Assembly: GCF_039555335.1 (NCBI RefSeq)
Contig: NC_092631.1
Coordinates: 12,833,701 to 12,897,700, forward strand
Direction of reading: 5' to 3'
Origin: Amphiura filiformis
Taxonomy: Eukaryota; Echinodermata; Ophiuroidea; Amphilepidida; Amphiuridae
Length of the DNA: 64,000 bases
Shown here in pieces: positions 23,501 to 35,441 of this stretch (position 1 is the stretch's first letter; each line of letters opens with the position of its first letter). The position numbers and the translations under genes are program-made. The notes under the pieces are model-generated. The model was not told the DNA's origin. It was given only the letters and a program-made list of their open reading frames with translations, and did not search any database.

Positions 23501-26500
23501 ATACTCGGGTTAATGATTGAAGGTTTAAAAGGTATGGAAGGTGGAAGTCCGAGTCAGCCAAAGATGGCTATGGGAAAGTTTTGCTTGAAAGCAGGTTGGC
23601 GGTGACAAAATCACTTGGCCTCTGATTCCCTGACTTTTTTCCTTCATGGAGCATTACAGTAGTGCTCTGATCAATAACAGTACCGACAATTAATGCTAAT
23701 TTATTGTTTCTTTGTTTGTGTGAGGGGGGCCCCGGTGGGGGATCTCAGTGTCGGGAGGTATGAGTGAAGAATTGGAAATTTATTCGGTTGATACTGCCCT
23801 CGTTGAATTAGAATAAATTAAACTTCTTCACGATTACGTCATCGGGAATGAGATTGTGAAGGGTTGTTCCGGGGCTAGATCACTTCACGTCGGTAGCTGG
23901 AGCCTACAACACACAATTTTTATATATATTTTTTTTGCTGTGGTCAAGCTGGTTAGTATTCTGGATGGGAAGGTCTTTTGGCACGTGAAATTTTGGCGGG
24001 AGGGAGAATCGAACACCAGATTGGCATGGGGTGACTAGGCTGGGCCAATCTACGTTCTCAAATTTTCTTGTTCTTTATCAATAATTCGAAATATTAATAA
24101 TAATAAAAAGTTCAAGTTTTTCGAGTTTTCGTAGCTCCCTAGTTGCTGCGTTCGTATTCTGTGTAGGCTGTCCTATTGTAATAGATTCAAATCTACTGAT
24201 CTATGTGGTAATTTAAGACAATGGATTCATTATGTTTAACATAATGGTAATCATGGAGCATTACAGTAGTGCTCTGATCAATAACAGTACCGACAATTAA
24301 TGCTAATTTATTGTGTTTTGGTATGTTTCTTTGTTTGTGTGAGGGGGGCCCCGGTGGGGGATCTCAGTGTCGGGAGGTATGAGTGAAGAAGGAATAATCT
24401 TGTATCAATCAATTCATTACGATACAAATCAATCAAATGCAAGCATTGTGCTTTCATAATATTACCTTTCATAGTATGTATGATATATCTGCAAGTGGTA
24501 TGTTATTTGTTATTATTCGAAATACAGTGCATTGGTAGGAGTGAACCCTTTAAACATGACTGTTTTCAAGTGCCGGGAACTACAATGCCAAACAGCTGCT
24601 AGTTTGACCCATTTTAGCACAATGAATGTTTACAACTAAAATACCGTAGAATTTCATCTACAAGCAGGGGCGTAGCTAGCTTTCTTGGTCAGAGGGGAAA
24701 AAATAAAAAAATGGCAGTTGCATCATACAATACATATGAAGAGCTTTGTTTCAAAACCCCTTACATCCACTTTTGGCCAAATTGAGTTATTGGCATAATA
24801 TTATAGTGTGGGTAAAAATACACATTTTGGTGGTTGTTTGACCTTCATACTACCTTCCTTCCGAGTTATCGCATATTTCCCGTTTGGGAAATCTTAGGGA
24901 ATTTCCGGAAATCTGAACTTAAAATGAATATAGAATTGTTTTGTTTTAAATTTTTTGATGCATAATGGTAGCCTGGAATGTTCCTTACCTATTAAAACCA
25001 AAAGGAACTGTTTTTGGGTCACTATGTTTGAAAACATCATTTTAATTAACAAAAGGTGTAGCTTCGGAAATACCCAAAAAATGCCATTTTCCAGAATTTA
25101 ATTAAAAATTCACAATTAAAAAAGTAAATGAGATATTTCAATTTTTCTTTTTGATTTTCAAAGCATTAGTCAAGTTACATAATGTAGTGCAAACAAATGG
25201 GCTCAAATTTGATTGCAAAGGTGGTTTCTAGAAAAGGGGTAAATTTATTTTGTTGCAAAACCCCTTACAAAAAGTTTTCATTATCTAGATCAATATATTA
25301 TTGAAAAATAACACCTTGATGTTTTGCAAAAGTTCATTCTGCAAATCATATAGTTTGCAAACTTGCTTAATTTATTGATGTTAATGAGTTATGTACGTTT
25401 TACAAAAGTGTTGTTTCAGCCCTCTTTACAACGTAACTCAAGAGCCGCAGCACCTATAAAAGTATATGTGATATTTTAATTCTTCTACACACTCGCTATG
25501 AATTGAGCAATACAGTTTTTTCCAAAGCTCACTACCATTCGTAAGATGCTGTGAACTACCAAATCACAACAGTTTAAAATAATTAATAACCTTAATGTAC
25601 CCTTTATATAACCCGACATTTAAACGTTTTCTGACAACCTTTATAACCTTTTGCGAATGATGTCGAAAACGTTTTGTGTTTGCTGGGCGGTTATCTGACC
25701 ATAAATCAAAGGCTGCCGGTTCCAAATCTGCTGTACATGAGCATATCTCCAGGAGTAATAATTTCCATCAAATAGACTGGGAAAACGTAAAGGTGTTGGA
25801 AAAAGAACCCAAATAATTTTCCAGAAGAGTCCTAGAAGCCATCCACATCAGGAACAAAGGACCGAACTTGAACAGAGACGCTGGACTGCACACTTAGATT
25901 CAGTAGTGTTAAGTAGTGTTGAAGTTAACAAATTCTTCTAATTTAGGATCTACCACTTATGAATATGAAATTTAATATTAAGTTTGTTGTCGGCATTATT
26001 TGATAGAAGCAAGCAACATAGTGGAATTTCTTTACGGACGGGGAGGTGGTACTTTTATATTGAGATCAAGAGTTTAAAATCATTCTTTATAAAATGACTT
26101 TAATATGACATAGCAATGAAGGTATGTGACACAAACGGGCGACCGTTTAAACAAACAAACAAACAAACAAACAAATAGTCACACGAAATGAACAAAGAAC
26201 ATTCAACACTATATATTACCAATGGCAGCAGTACCCCGGAGCAGTACAGTTGAATTTTATGATACATGTGCATCGGATACCAACTTCCACTACACGTTAA
26301 TAATTAAGGAAATGTCTGATATGGAATAATCTTTTATCAATCAATTCATTACGATACAAATCAATCAAATGCAAGCATTGTGCTTTCATAATAAACATCT
26401 CAAAAAATGACCATTATTCAAAAACGGGTAATTGTATTACAAATCTGTAAAATGCGTTGGAAGCAGAATTTATTTCTGCACATTTTGACACCTCATTTGT

Positions 26501-29500
26501 AGCAATTGACTAAATATTGACGTCACGGCGTACATTTAAATCAATGAAGCCAAAGATTTAAAAGTTGCAGTAAATTCTATTGATTTTACATTTAGTATAA
26601 TGGAAGAAAATCTGTGTAATGATATCTGAGTGTTTTTGTATTGTAAAAATTTGTATGTAAGTGCAACTTTCAAATCTGTACCTCACTACATTAACTTGAC
26701 CGGTGTTTTATTGTTTTCTGGGCTATCGTATCAAATGAGGTGTCAAAATGCGCAGAAATAAATTCTGCTTCCAGCGCATTTTATAGATTTGCAAAACAAT
26801 AGCCCCTTTTTGAATAATGGCCATTATTTAAGGGGGGTTAGTTACTTTTTTTGAGATGTTTATTACCTTACATAGTATGTATGGTATATCTGCAAGTGGT
26901 ATGTTATTTGTTATTATGCATTCGAAATACAGTGCATTGGTAGGAGTGAACCCTTTAAACATGACTGTTTTCAAGTGCCGGGAACTACAATGCCAAACAG
27001 CTGCTAGTTTGACCCATTTTAGCACCATACTGCAGTCACTGTCCGTTTTCCTATACACAATACACAGTGCTCTTACCATTGACGCGTGACCTCTACAAAT
27101 AGCCTACGTTAAAAGTATGGGGATTTGCCTAGTAAACGTCGCTGTGTGAAAAATAACCGGCCAATATTAAAAGTACTCTTCTAAAGTTCTAGAAAATATA
27201 GTTTTGTAACATGTCCTAAATTTTTAGCTAATTTAGATGTTTGGAAATATGCGTACTTTGGTGTTTTAGTGTATGTTATAGGTAATAGTACATTGCCTAG
27301 TTAACGTCGCTGTGTGAAAAATAACCGGCCAATATTAAAAGTACTCTTCTAAAATTCTAGAAAATATAGTTTTGTAACATGTCCTAAATTTTTAGCTAAT
27401 TTAGATGTTTGGAAATATGCGTACTTTGGTGTTTTAGGAAGGATATGTAAACGACAGATAACACCAAAAATATGAAGAAATTATTTCCAAACCGTGTTAA
27501 GTCTGCAAACCACCATGCTTCTCATTTTCAAGAACGCTGGTTAACAATAAGCACGTATTGTCTCATTTTGTATACAAAGACCACACAGAATTGTTCTCTA
27601 GCGCTCGCTTTATAATCGTTCACCCAACTGAAACTATAATCCCAGCGCATTGCTCCATTGTACGTGTAAAGCAGAAACATATGTTGTGTGTATTTAACCA
27701 GAGAAGATATGATTTAATCAGTTGAGCTGTTTTCAATGAGTGTTATCTTGGTATATACGTCTAGCCCTCTTCTTTTGTTCCATTATCTATTGTATTTCTT
27801 TTGTTCAAAATCTGGTCAACTGTTGATTATATTAAGTAATGTGGACAGGTCAAGATAATCTGGACAGGTCAAGATAATCTGGACAGGTCAAGATAATCTG
27901 GACAGGTCAAGATAATCTGGACAGGTCAAGATAATCTGGACAGGTCAAGATAATCTGGACAGGTCAAGATAATCTTGGTCAGGTCAATAAATTTTGAACA
28001 GGAGAAGTACATGTTCATATTTAGAAACACTGGCCACATTATTTGACTTTTTGGACATTTCAACAAACTTAAAATGCATCAAAGTTTAATATATTTTACA
28101 CGATCAGCATAAATTATTATGCAAGTTTATGCATATTAGATTTAAATGAAGATGGTAAACAATACTTGTGTGTATTGAATGACACCAAAAACACCTTTAT
28201 TGAATAATGCAAATTAGTTTGTATTATGTCTCTTAAAGCCTGTATAATTAGGACGAGGATGTCAATCTACCTTTGTCCCCCCTCTCCCAACAAACGCAGA
28301 TTCCGACAAAGTAGGTTACAAAACAAGAGCCATGAGGTCTTACAAATTAAGTTCAACCAAGGATATTTTGCACCTAAAATGCAGTACATTACAGGCCACA
28401 AGACTAGATGTAGAAAAACTACAACAATCTGAGGCCTAACCCCAACCAAAATAGGTCGAGGAGGGTACCAAGGAATATGCGTTGATTTGGTTCAGGACAT
28501 TTGTTCTATAAGTATATTAAAGATAAATATAAATTCTATGGTGTTAAATGAGTTACCGTCATGTCTAGGTAAAACACACCCACTTTGGTAATTTGACCTT
28601 TGAACTATTTACATATTCATTATTAATATTACGAATATGTATAAAGAATTAATAATAAGAATTAAATAAGGCTATCGAGTGGGACAGGGCCACAAATGAA
28701 TTGAATAGAATCTCCCGTTAAAATCAATGCTGTATTGATTTGATTAAATCACTTGCAATTGATACTTGATAAGACTCGTAGACTCGAACGCAGGACACAC
28801 AGAAAGAATATTACACTGTCTCGGTGTGTTTTTATTTTTGGAAAACCCTAAACTTACACAAGATAATCATATCAGCTTTTCCAGTTTGTATTTTGGAAAA
28901 TGAATAAACCATAACAACAAATTCGTTTATTTTGGCTCACCGTAAATGTAAGATAAACGGTTCAAAACAGACCATTACCATAGATAATCGGTGTCTTGTT
29001 GAATGGTGAGACATGAAGGGTCTCGCTCGGAGGCGACTAACATGCTCTCCATACCTCAACAAGACACCGATTATCTATGGTAATGGTCTGTTTCTCACCC
29101 TTTATCTACTACTTAATAGCTTTTAATGGGGTTTAAGTCCTGCAAAGGTCGAGGTGAATTCTACTGTAGACATGACTGCATCATGCAATGAATGTTTAGA
29201 ACTAAAATACCGTAGAATTTCATCTACAAGTTGGGGCGTAGCTAGCTTTCTTGGTCAGAGGGGGAAAATAAATTTTGGGGGGCACAGACGAAAAAAATGG
29301 CAGTTGCATCTTACAATACATAATACTGGTTTTGTTTTTAGAGAGACTGTACTCTTCGAGCTTCCAAATAAGGCTTTACTGTGACGATGTGCGCGCGTAG
29401 CGCGCAACAAAATTGTATTTTACACTATTTTGGTCCATGATCGGGTGAATTTTGGTGGAAAAGGGGCTCCTTGCCCCTTTTCTATAACTACATGTATTTG

Positions 29501-32500
29501 AACCTACCTGTCTTGTGCTGCCAATCGGCCTACCTCGGGAAGCAACTTAACTTGAAGATCAGTATAAGACCATGATGCGTAGTTCATCTCACACACTTGA
29601 GTATCAAATGGAAAATGACGTACAGATATCTTACAGTAACTTGAGAGAATACCTGGACTCAGCCATTCAACTCGACCATCGTACCAAACTAACGATAAAG
29701 GGTCTGGTTTGAATCGGGTGAATTCTGGATCCACACTAAAATAGAAAACAATTTATTTTGATAAATGTAATTTCCTATTTAGAGTGTAGTGTTAGCTTCT
29801 CTAGAAACCCCTTGCCATAAAATATTAGGTTTATCATGTTTATGATTGGTATTTCCTCTCTCAATCCCTCACCCTCTCCCACCAGGGAGGTAAATAACTG
29901 GCGAAACTGGTTGGGCAAATGCCCACACAGTAAATTATTTTGCCCATCCAGTAAATTATTTTGCCCATCCAGTAAATTATTTTGCCCACAATAAAATGGG
30001 CACAATATAATTAGCATGAAAGTTCATCTGTGTTGGTAAACTTCATAATTGGAAATTTAAACTTATGATCTCAACACAATATAATTGATTAGTACAATGA
30101 TGTCCCTTGAAATCAACTGTTCCTACTTGCTTTTGAAAGTGATGTGTCTTTTCATAATATTTGGCATATTTATTTGATTGAATCAGTTACAACTTCAGAG
30201 CAGGAATAACTATCACATGGTACACAATGGTATAGAAAGCTAAAATTATCAAAACTAATTTGAGCAATTCCCATACAAATCCTGCAAAAAATTAATGGAA
30301 ACTATAAATTTGAAATTTTGAATGAGATGGGATTTTTTAATAGATTTGAAACATGGTTTGAAATAACGTAGATTTGCTCATTCCAAGTCTTTGAGCATGC
30401 AAATACCTGAATAATATTAAGATAATAATTACCGGTAATTGTACAATTTAAACAATACGTTTTACACCTTTGTTGTTGTAAGCACATTAAAATATTGGGA
30501 TTAGGTACGAATCATGAAAAAGTTATAAATCATCAAATATAAAACTCCAATCTAAAGTTGATAATTGGTATAAGATTTTTAAATGTTCCAAATGAAATGC
30601 ATTCAATTTGTCTTGAGAGTTACTACATAAATGTGAGTATGAGAGCTAATAATTATGACATTTTATGTAGCGGTGAAACTAAACCATTTCTTATGAAAAT
30701 AAATAAATAAATAAGTCCCAGTTTAATACAAGTTTCAATAAGTTGTTGAATCTGAATCTGAAATCAATGTAATGTAAAAATATTATGAGCACCAATAAAC
30801 TACAGGCAACATTTGACACAATATTCTTGAATTAATAGCTTTTACTACTTCAGCTTTTACTAATACAAATAGTTAAATGTTCAAAAATATGTGAAAATAT
30901 TAATTGAATTTTTTACTTTGTGTAAAGTGTAATATCAGGTTTCCATATAATATGTGATGGGACGTAAATCGATTGTATTCCGCCAAAGTCTGATGTATTC
31001 CACGATATAAATTCATCTCTCCAAGTCTGAAATTAAGAACACACACACACAAAACAATAATAACAGAAAGTAACCTACTTTTTAAACAAACTTTTGCCCA
31101 AGAGGATGTTACATGGCAATGAAATGAAACATGGCAGGTACATATGTCCAATCATACAATGTTGGGCAAAACAGCCATATTATATTCAGGTAATTGCACT
31201 TCATGACATTATGCGGAACCATTCGCCTAATCACCTATGCATTACATTCATGCATATCATTTAATCAACATCGTATTAATGACCTATGGGAAGACCGAAT
31301 GGGAAGACACCCGTGTCTCTTCTATTATCTATGCATTAACACGCAATGAACATGATGAATGGAGACGAATGAGTCTACTGTCGACAAGGGACAGGGACTG
31401 TAGGAGTCATACTATGCACTAATTGTGTTGACTGATACCCTCTAACAGTCAGGCCATCTAAATAATCAATAACATAACCATCATTGTGAATTAGTAGCGA
31501 TAAGTTAGAAAAAACTGAAAGAGCATCAATACTAACCTCTTTCACCCAAATACTTATAGTGAAAAGCTGTCGTCTTGTATCCTGTCAAAGATAGAGGTTA
31601 TTCAAAATATAAGTAAATTATTCGCAAAAAGTATGACATTGAAAATCTATAAAACATAATTTATTTTATTACGTACTAGTATTGTGATGCAGTCAATTAC
31701 AACATACACCGTTACGGTCTATGCCTAGAATCAAGTATGTATTTTATGTTATTTGAGCAAGTACAGGTAGTACATCGATGTACATAATTCAAGTATTACT
31801 TTCATTCGCACTAAGTAATTCCCACAGGTAATTTTCAGCTACGATGTATCATCATCAACAACGCATCGTGGCTGCATTTTAAACATGCTAGGGAATTGCT
31901 TTATATTACACCGTTTATTTCAGCATTTCGGTAATCAGTTGAGACAATTTAATTATCGAACCACGTGTTCTGTTTTTTTCTACATGACTATAAGATATCA
32001 TTAGACTATCACACGTTTTAATATCAATACCAGATGCCCGGGGGTGACACTCAATTTTGAAGGTAACTGCGATGTGTAGTTCAAAATCTGATGCGGCCAA
32101 TGGACTCTTTATTTTCATAAGAGTGCCGAAATATTTTGAACTTTTTTACTACAAAAAAATCCGCAAAAATAACCTTTTTTTGAGCAAATTTTTGTGAATT
32201 TTAGAAAAACGATCGGTGAGATTATATCAAATATCAACTGAAAATGATTAATAAAGGGCACAACGAAAACAAAAAATACCATGTCAGTATGCTCTCAAGA
32301 AATAAAGAAAATCCAGTTTGTACACAAAATACAGGCCAAAATCGATTTCGGCTTAAAATATTAGAAACAAATTTTTGGCTAAATATGAAAAAACTATTCT
32401 AATCTAATTACAATTGTTTTTTTATTGGGTTATACAATTACGATGAGGTTGCACCAACTATCGCCCTTATTACCATGGGTACGGTGGGAGGTCAATATTT

Positions 32501-35132
32501 TTATCGTTAAAATTAGTGCACAGAATGGTCCCACAATCATTTGGCGGTTGTTAAAAATTGTTAGCGCGTCGGAGGCAAATCTGATTGGTACTGTAGGTGT
32601 AGGGTTGGCACTTTCGCAGAAAGGGGCATTCGGTGAGAGCAAAATGTAAAAAATATGGGGTCATTGGGTGAGAACATGACATTTTTTTGTAATGGAACCT
32701 TTGGGTGAGAGCCGAAACACGGGCCGAAACAGCGCCAACCTCGAAAATTGAATTTCTAGTTCTAAATGGCATCAAATTTCGTTGTATTTTCAAAATAAGG
32801 AACAAAATCAGTGATAAATGAAAGTTGCTGTTCAAAATGGAAAAATAAGGGTCTTTTGGGTGACAGATCAAATGGAAAAATAAGGGGTCTTCAGGTGACA
32901 GGGCATGTGTTCGTAAAACAATATGGGATCTTTAGGTGACAGCGACGCTGAAAGGGGGGTCTTAACAGCCATGCATACGCGTCACCTCCAAAGTGGGAGT
33001 GCCCCCCGGGCCCCACCCTCGTTAGATGAGGGTTAATGTCAGAGTAAAGAACGTGGTTTGAATAAGCTGTGTGCACTTACCATATCAATAAGATGGTGAA
33101 ACAACACCCTGAGCGTGACATTTGTTACTGTATCTGTGTCAAATACTGGCCTAATAGAACTGTGGTAGTTACTGGTAATATGCTCTATTAGTTTCACTCT
33201 GCTACTCGTAGCTATTTGAGGACAAACATAAACAATAAAGACGTATTTGTATCAAACCAGATATCCAAGTAATTAGACAGCGGAAAGTCAAATTTCGCTT
33301 TTTGTGACCCATTCCCACAAAATCCGGAAAGATTTTGATATGGCTGTATAAATGATTATAAGTTACACCAAATTCATTTTTGAATCGTGTAGATCTACGG
33401 TTTGCCCTCACGTCCGAAAAGATTTAAGTTAGGATTATGATTACGGCTAAGGTTATGATTAGGGTTAGTGTTATAAGGACAGGGTGGGGTTATGATAAGT
33501 TAAGGTTTAAGAAATTCTAAGTTAGAATTAGGGTTACGGCTAAGGTTATGATTAGCGTTTAGTCCGGTATCTACGGGAATTTAATGATGACCCCGAACTC
33601 TACCATACCAACTTTTTAGCTTGCTTTTATGGTCCTATAACACATGCAAGATGTTAACAAAAAATAATTCCCGGCACTCCGGCCATATTCAAGGTTAAAG
33701 GTCAACAAAGTGGTCAAGTTTCAAAGTTGCTCAAATCTGGTTAACACCAAATTATTCCTCTCATTGCAAGGATTCAGAAGAAGTATAGTTTGACCTACCT
33801 GCGACATATCGTTCTCGAGTTATAAGCAAAAAGGTTAAAACATTTTTGGGGGGTCAGTTTTTTTGGCCACACAGAAAAATGCTCCGATTGCAACGAAATG
33901 AATTACGTCATCTGTTGACGTAATGAAAAAAGGGTGTTTTAGCGGGAATTTCGTTCGATATCAAAAAAAAAATTCTGATTGGATGAAGAAAACATTTGGA
34001 ATTTTGACAAAAACAATCACAGATGCCGTATTTTCCACTAGTCACCAGCTAGAAGCTCACACAGCTCTTATGATGCTACGCACTCAACCGTGCAGTGTAA
34101 TCAAAGACTGTGGAGACAAGCACTGCTTGCTTTGACGAAATTGTGTGCTCAGGTGTATCGAGGTGGAAACTGTGCATAAATATCAAATGTACTTTGACTG
34201 GACTGAATGTGGGATTATAACAAAAGTTAACAGGCTGAAATGGGCTATTCCAATTAAATGTCTATGGAAAATTTTGCGGGGAGCATTAATTTCAAATGGA
34301 ATTAGCACATTCACCAACTCCATTTAAAACTCACCATCCGTCTGTGGAAGATTTAGGTTCATTCAGGGTGTAATTCAATTCAAAGGAGCTACATAATGTG
34401 TTCATTCTAATTGAAGTTCATACTCTCCCCGTGAAAGATATTTTCAAAAACTTCTACAGGGGGATTGTGAACTTCAAATGGAATAGCCCAATACTGGTAC
34501 TTTTGTGCTTCGGTTAGTACCACGGATATCAATTCGACTACTATTAAACAATGTCAACAAACCTTTTTACAAAACAATATTTGTTATACTTTATATTTGT
34601 GACCAACTTGAGCTATAGGCCTTTAAAGATGACATTCCCATAAAAAAAATCAAATTTTGGAATTCTAAATTTCATAGTATTTGACCTTGGGACTGAGTGG
34701 ACTTTCAAATCCTTGAAAGTACTTATTAAAAAGAGGTTTATTTAATCAATAATTGACAGTTGAACTATGATAATCACTATTCAATCCTGTGTAAGACAGG
34801 AAACTAATTACATTCATCAGACTAACAATTTGGCAAAAATATCAAAGTATCATTTACAAAATTATCCACATCTTGAAAAGTATTGATGCTATGTACATAA
34901 TTTTGGTATCATTTTAAAGCTTATTGTCCCATGCGTACATTTGTATTCAAATCATGAAATGTCAAAAATGCGACTTGTTCTTGGTTTTGTCGGAACGGGT
35001 CACATATATGAAGTTCCATCAAACTTCATACTAAACGATTGGAAAGGAGAGAGTAGTGCAATGTATTATTTTTTTTCTTATTATCTCTCATGCAAGGTGG
35101 TTAGCATATTTTTATTATTATTATCATTATTA

Positions 35133-35217
<85 letters not shown>

Positions 35218-35376
35218 CATTATCACTATCACTATCACTATCACTATCAGTAGTAGTAGTAGTAGTAGTAGTAGTAGCAGTAGCAGTAGCAGTAGCAGTA
35301 GCAGTAGCAGTAGTAGTAGTAGTAGTAGCAGTAGCAGTAGCAGTAGCAGTAGCAGTAGCAGTAGTAGTAGTAGTAT

Positions 35377-35441
<65 letters not shown>

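Larger units (their letters stand above)
17636..24390 (+). mobile_element. Tyrosine-recombinase retroelement (DIRS order, split direct repeats)
   Basis: The element has repeats in the order A1 (17636-17789), body, B1 (23644-23771), A2 (23772-23925), spacer, B2 (24251-24390). This split-direct-repeat layout is known for PAT- and Ngaro-type elements. The body encodes a two-exon Gag with zinc knuckle, the start of a DIRS-like RT, an RNase H remnant and a tyrosine recombinase with HSLRSG and GRWKSESAKDGY. The RT catalytic core is deleted and stops are frequent, so the copy is dead. The paralogous flank at 26322/26323 lacks the element and gives both edges to the base, with no target duplication, as expected for recombinase integration. 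A LINE lies in the gag intron. Assignment to PAT versus Ngaro is open. Confidence 0.92.

Noticed and set aside
23985-24050. tRNA-like B box GTTCGATTC (minus strand) in the A2-B2 spacer
   Set aside because: Only one box is seen, with no A box or arm pairing; too weak to call a SINE or primer site.
33415-33560. GGTTAGGG-like words suggesting an interstitial telomere
   Set aside because: Units are irregular and do not form a TTAGGG array; better seen as a degenerate minisatellite.
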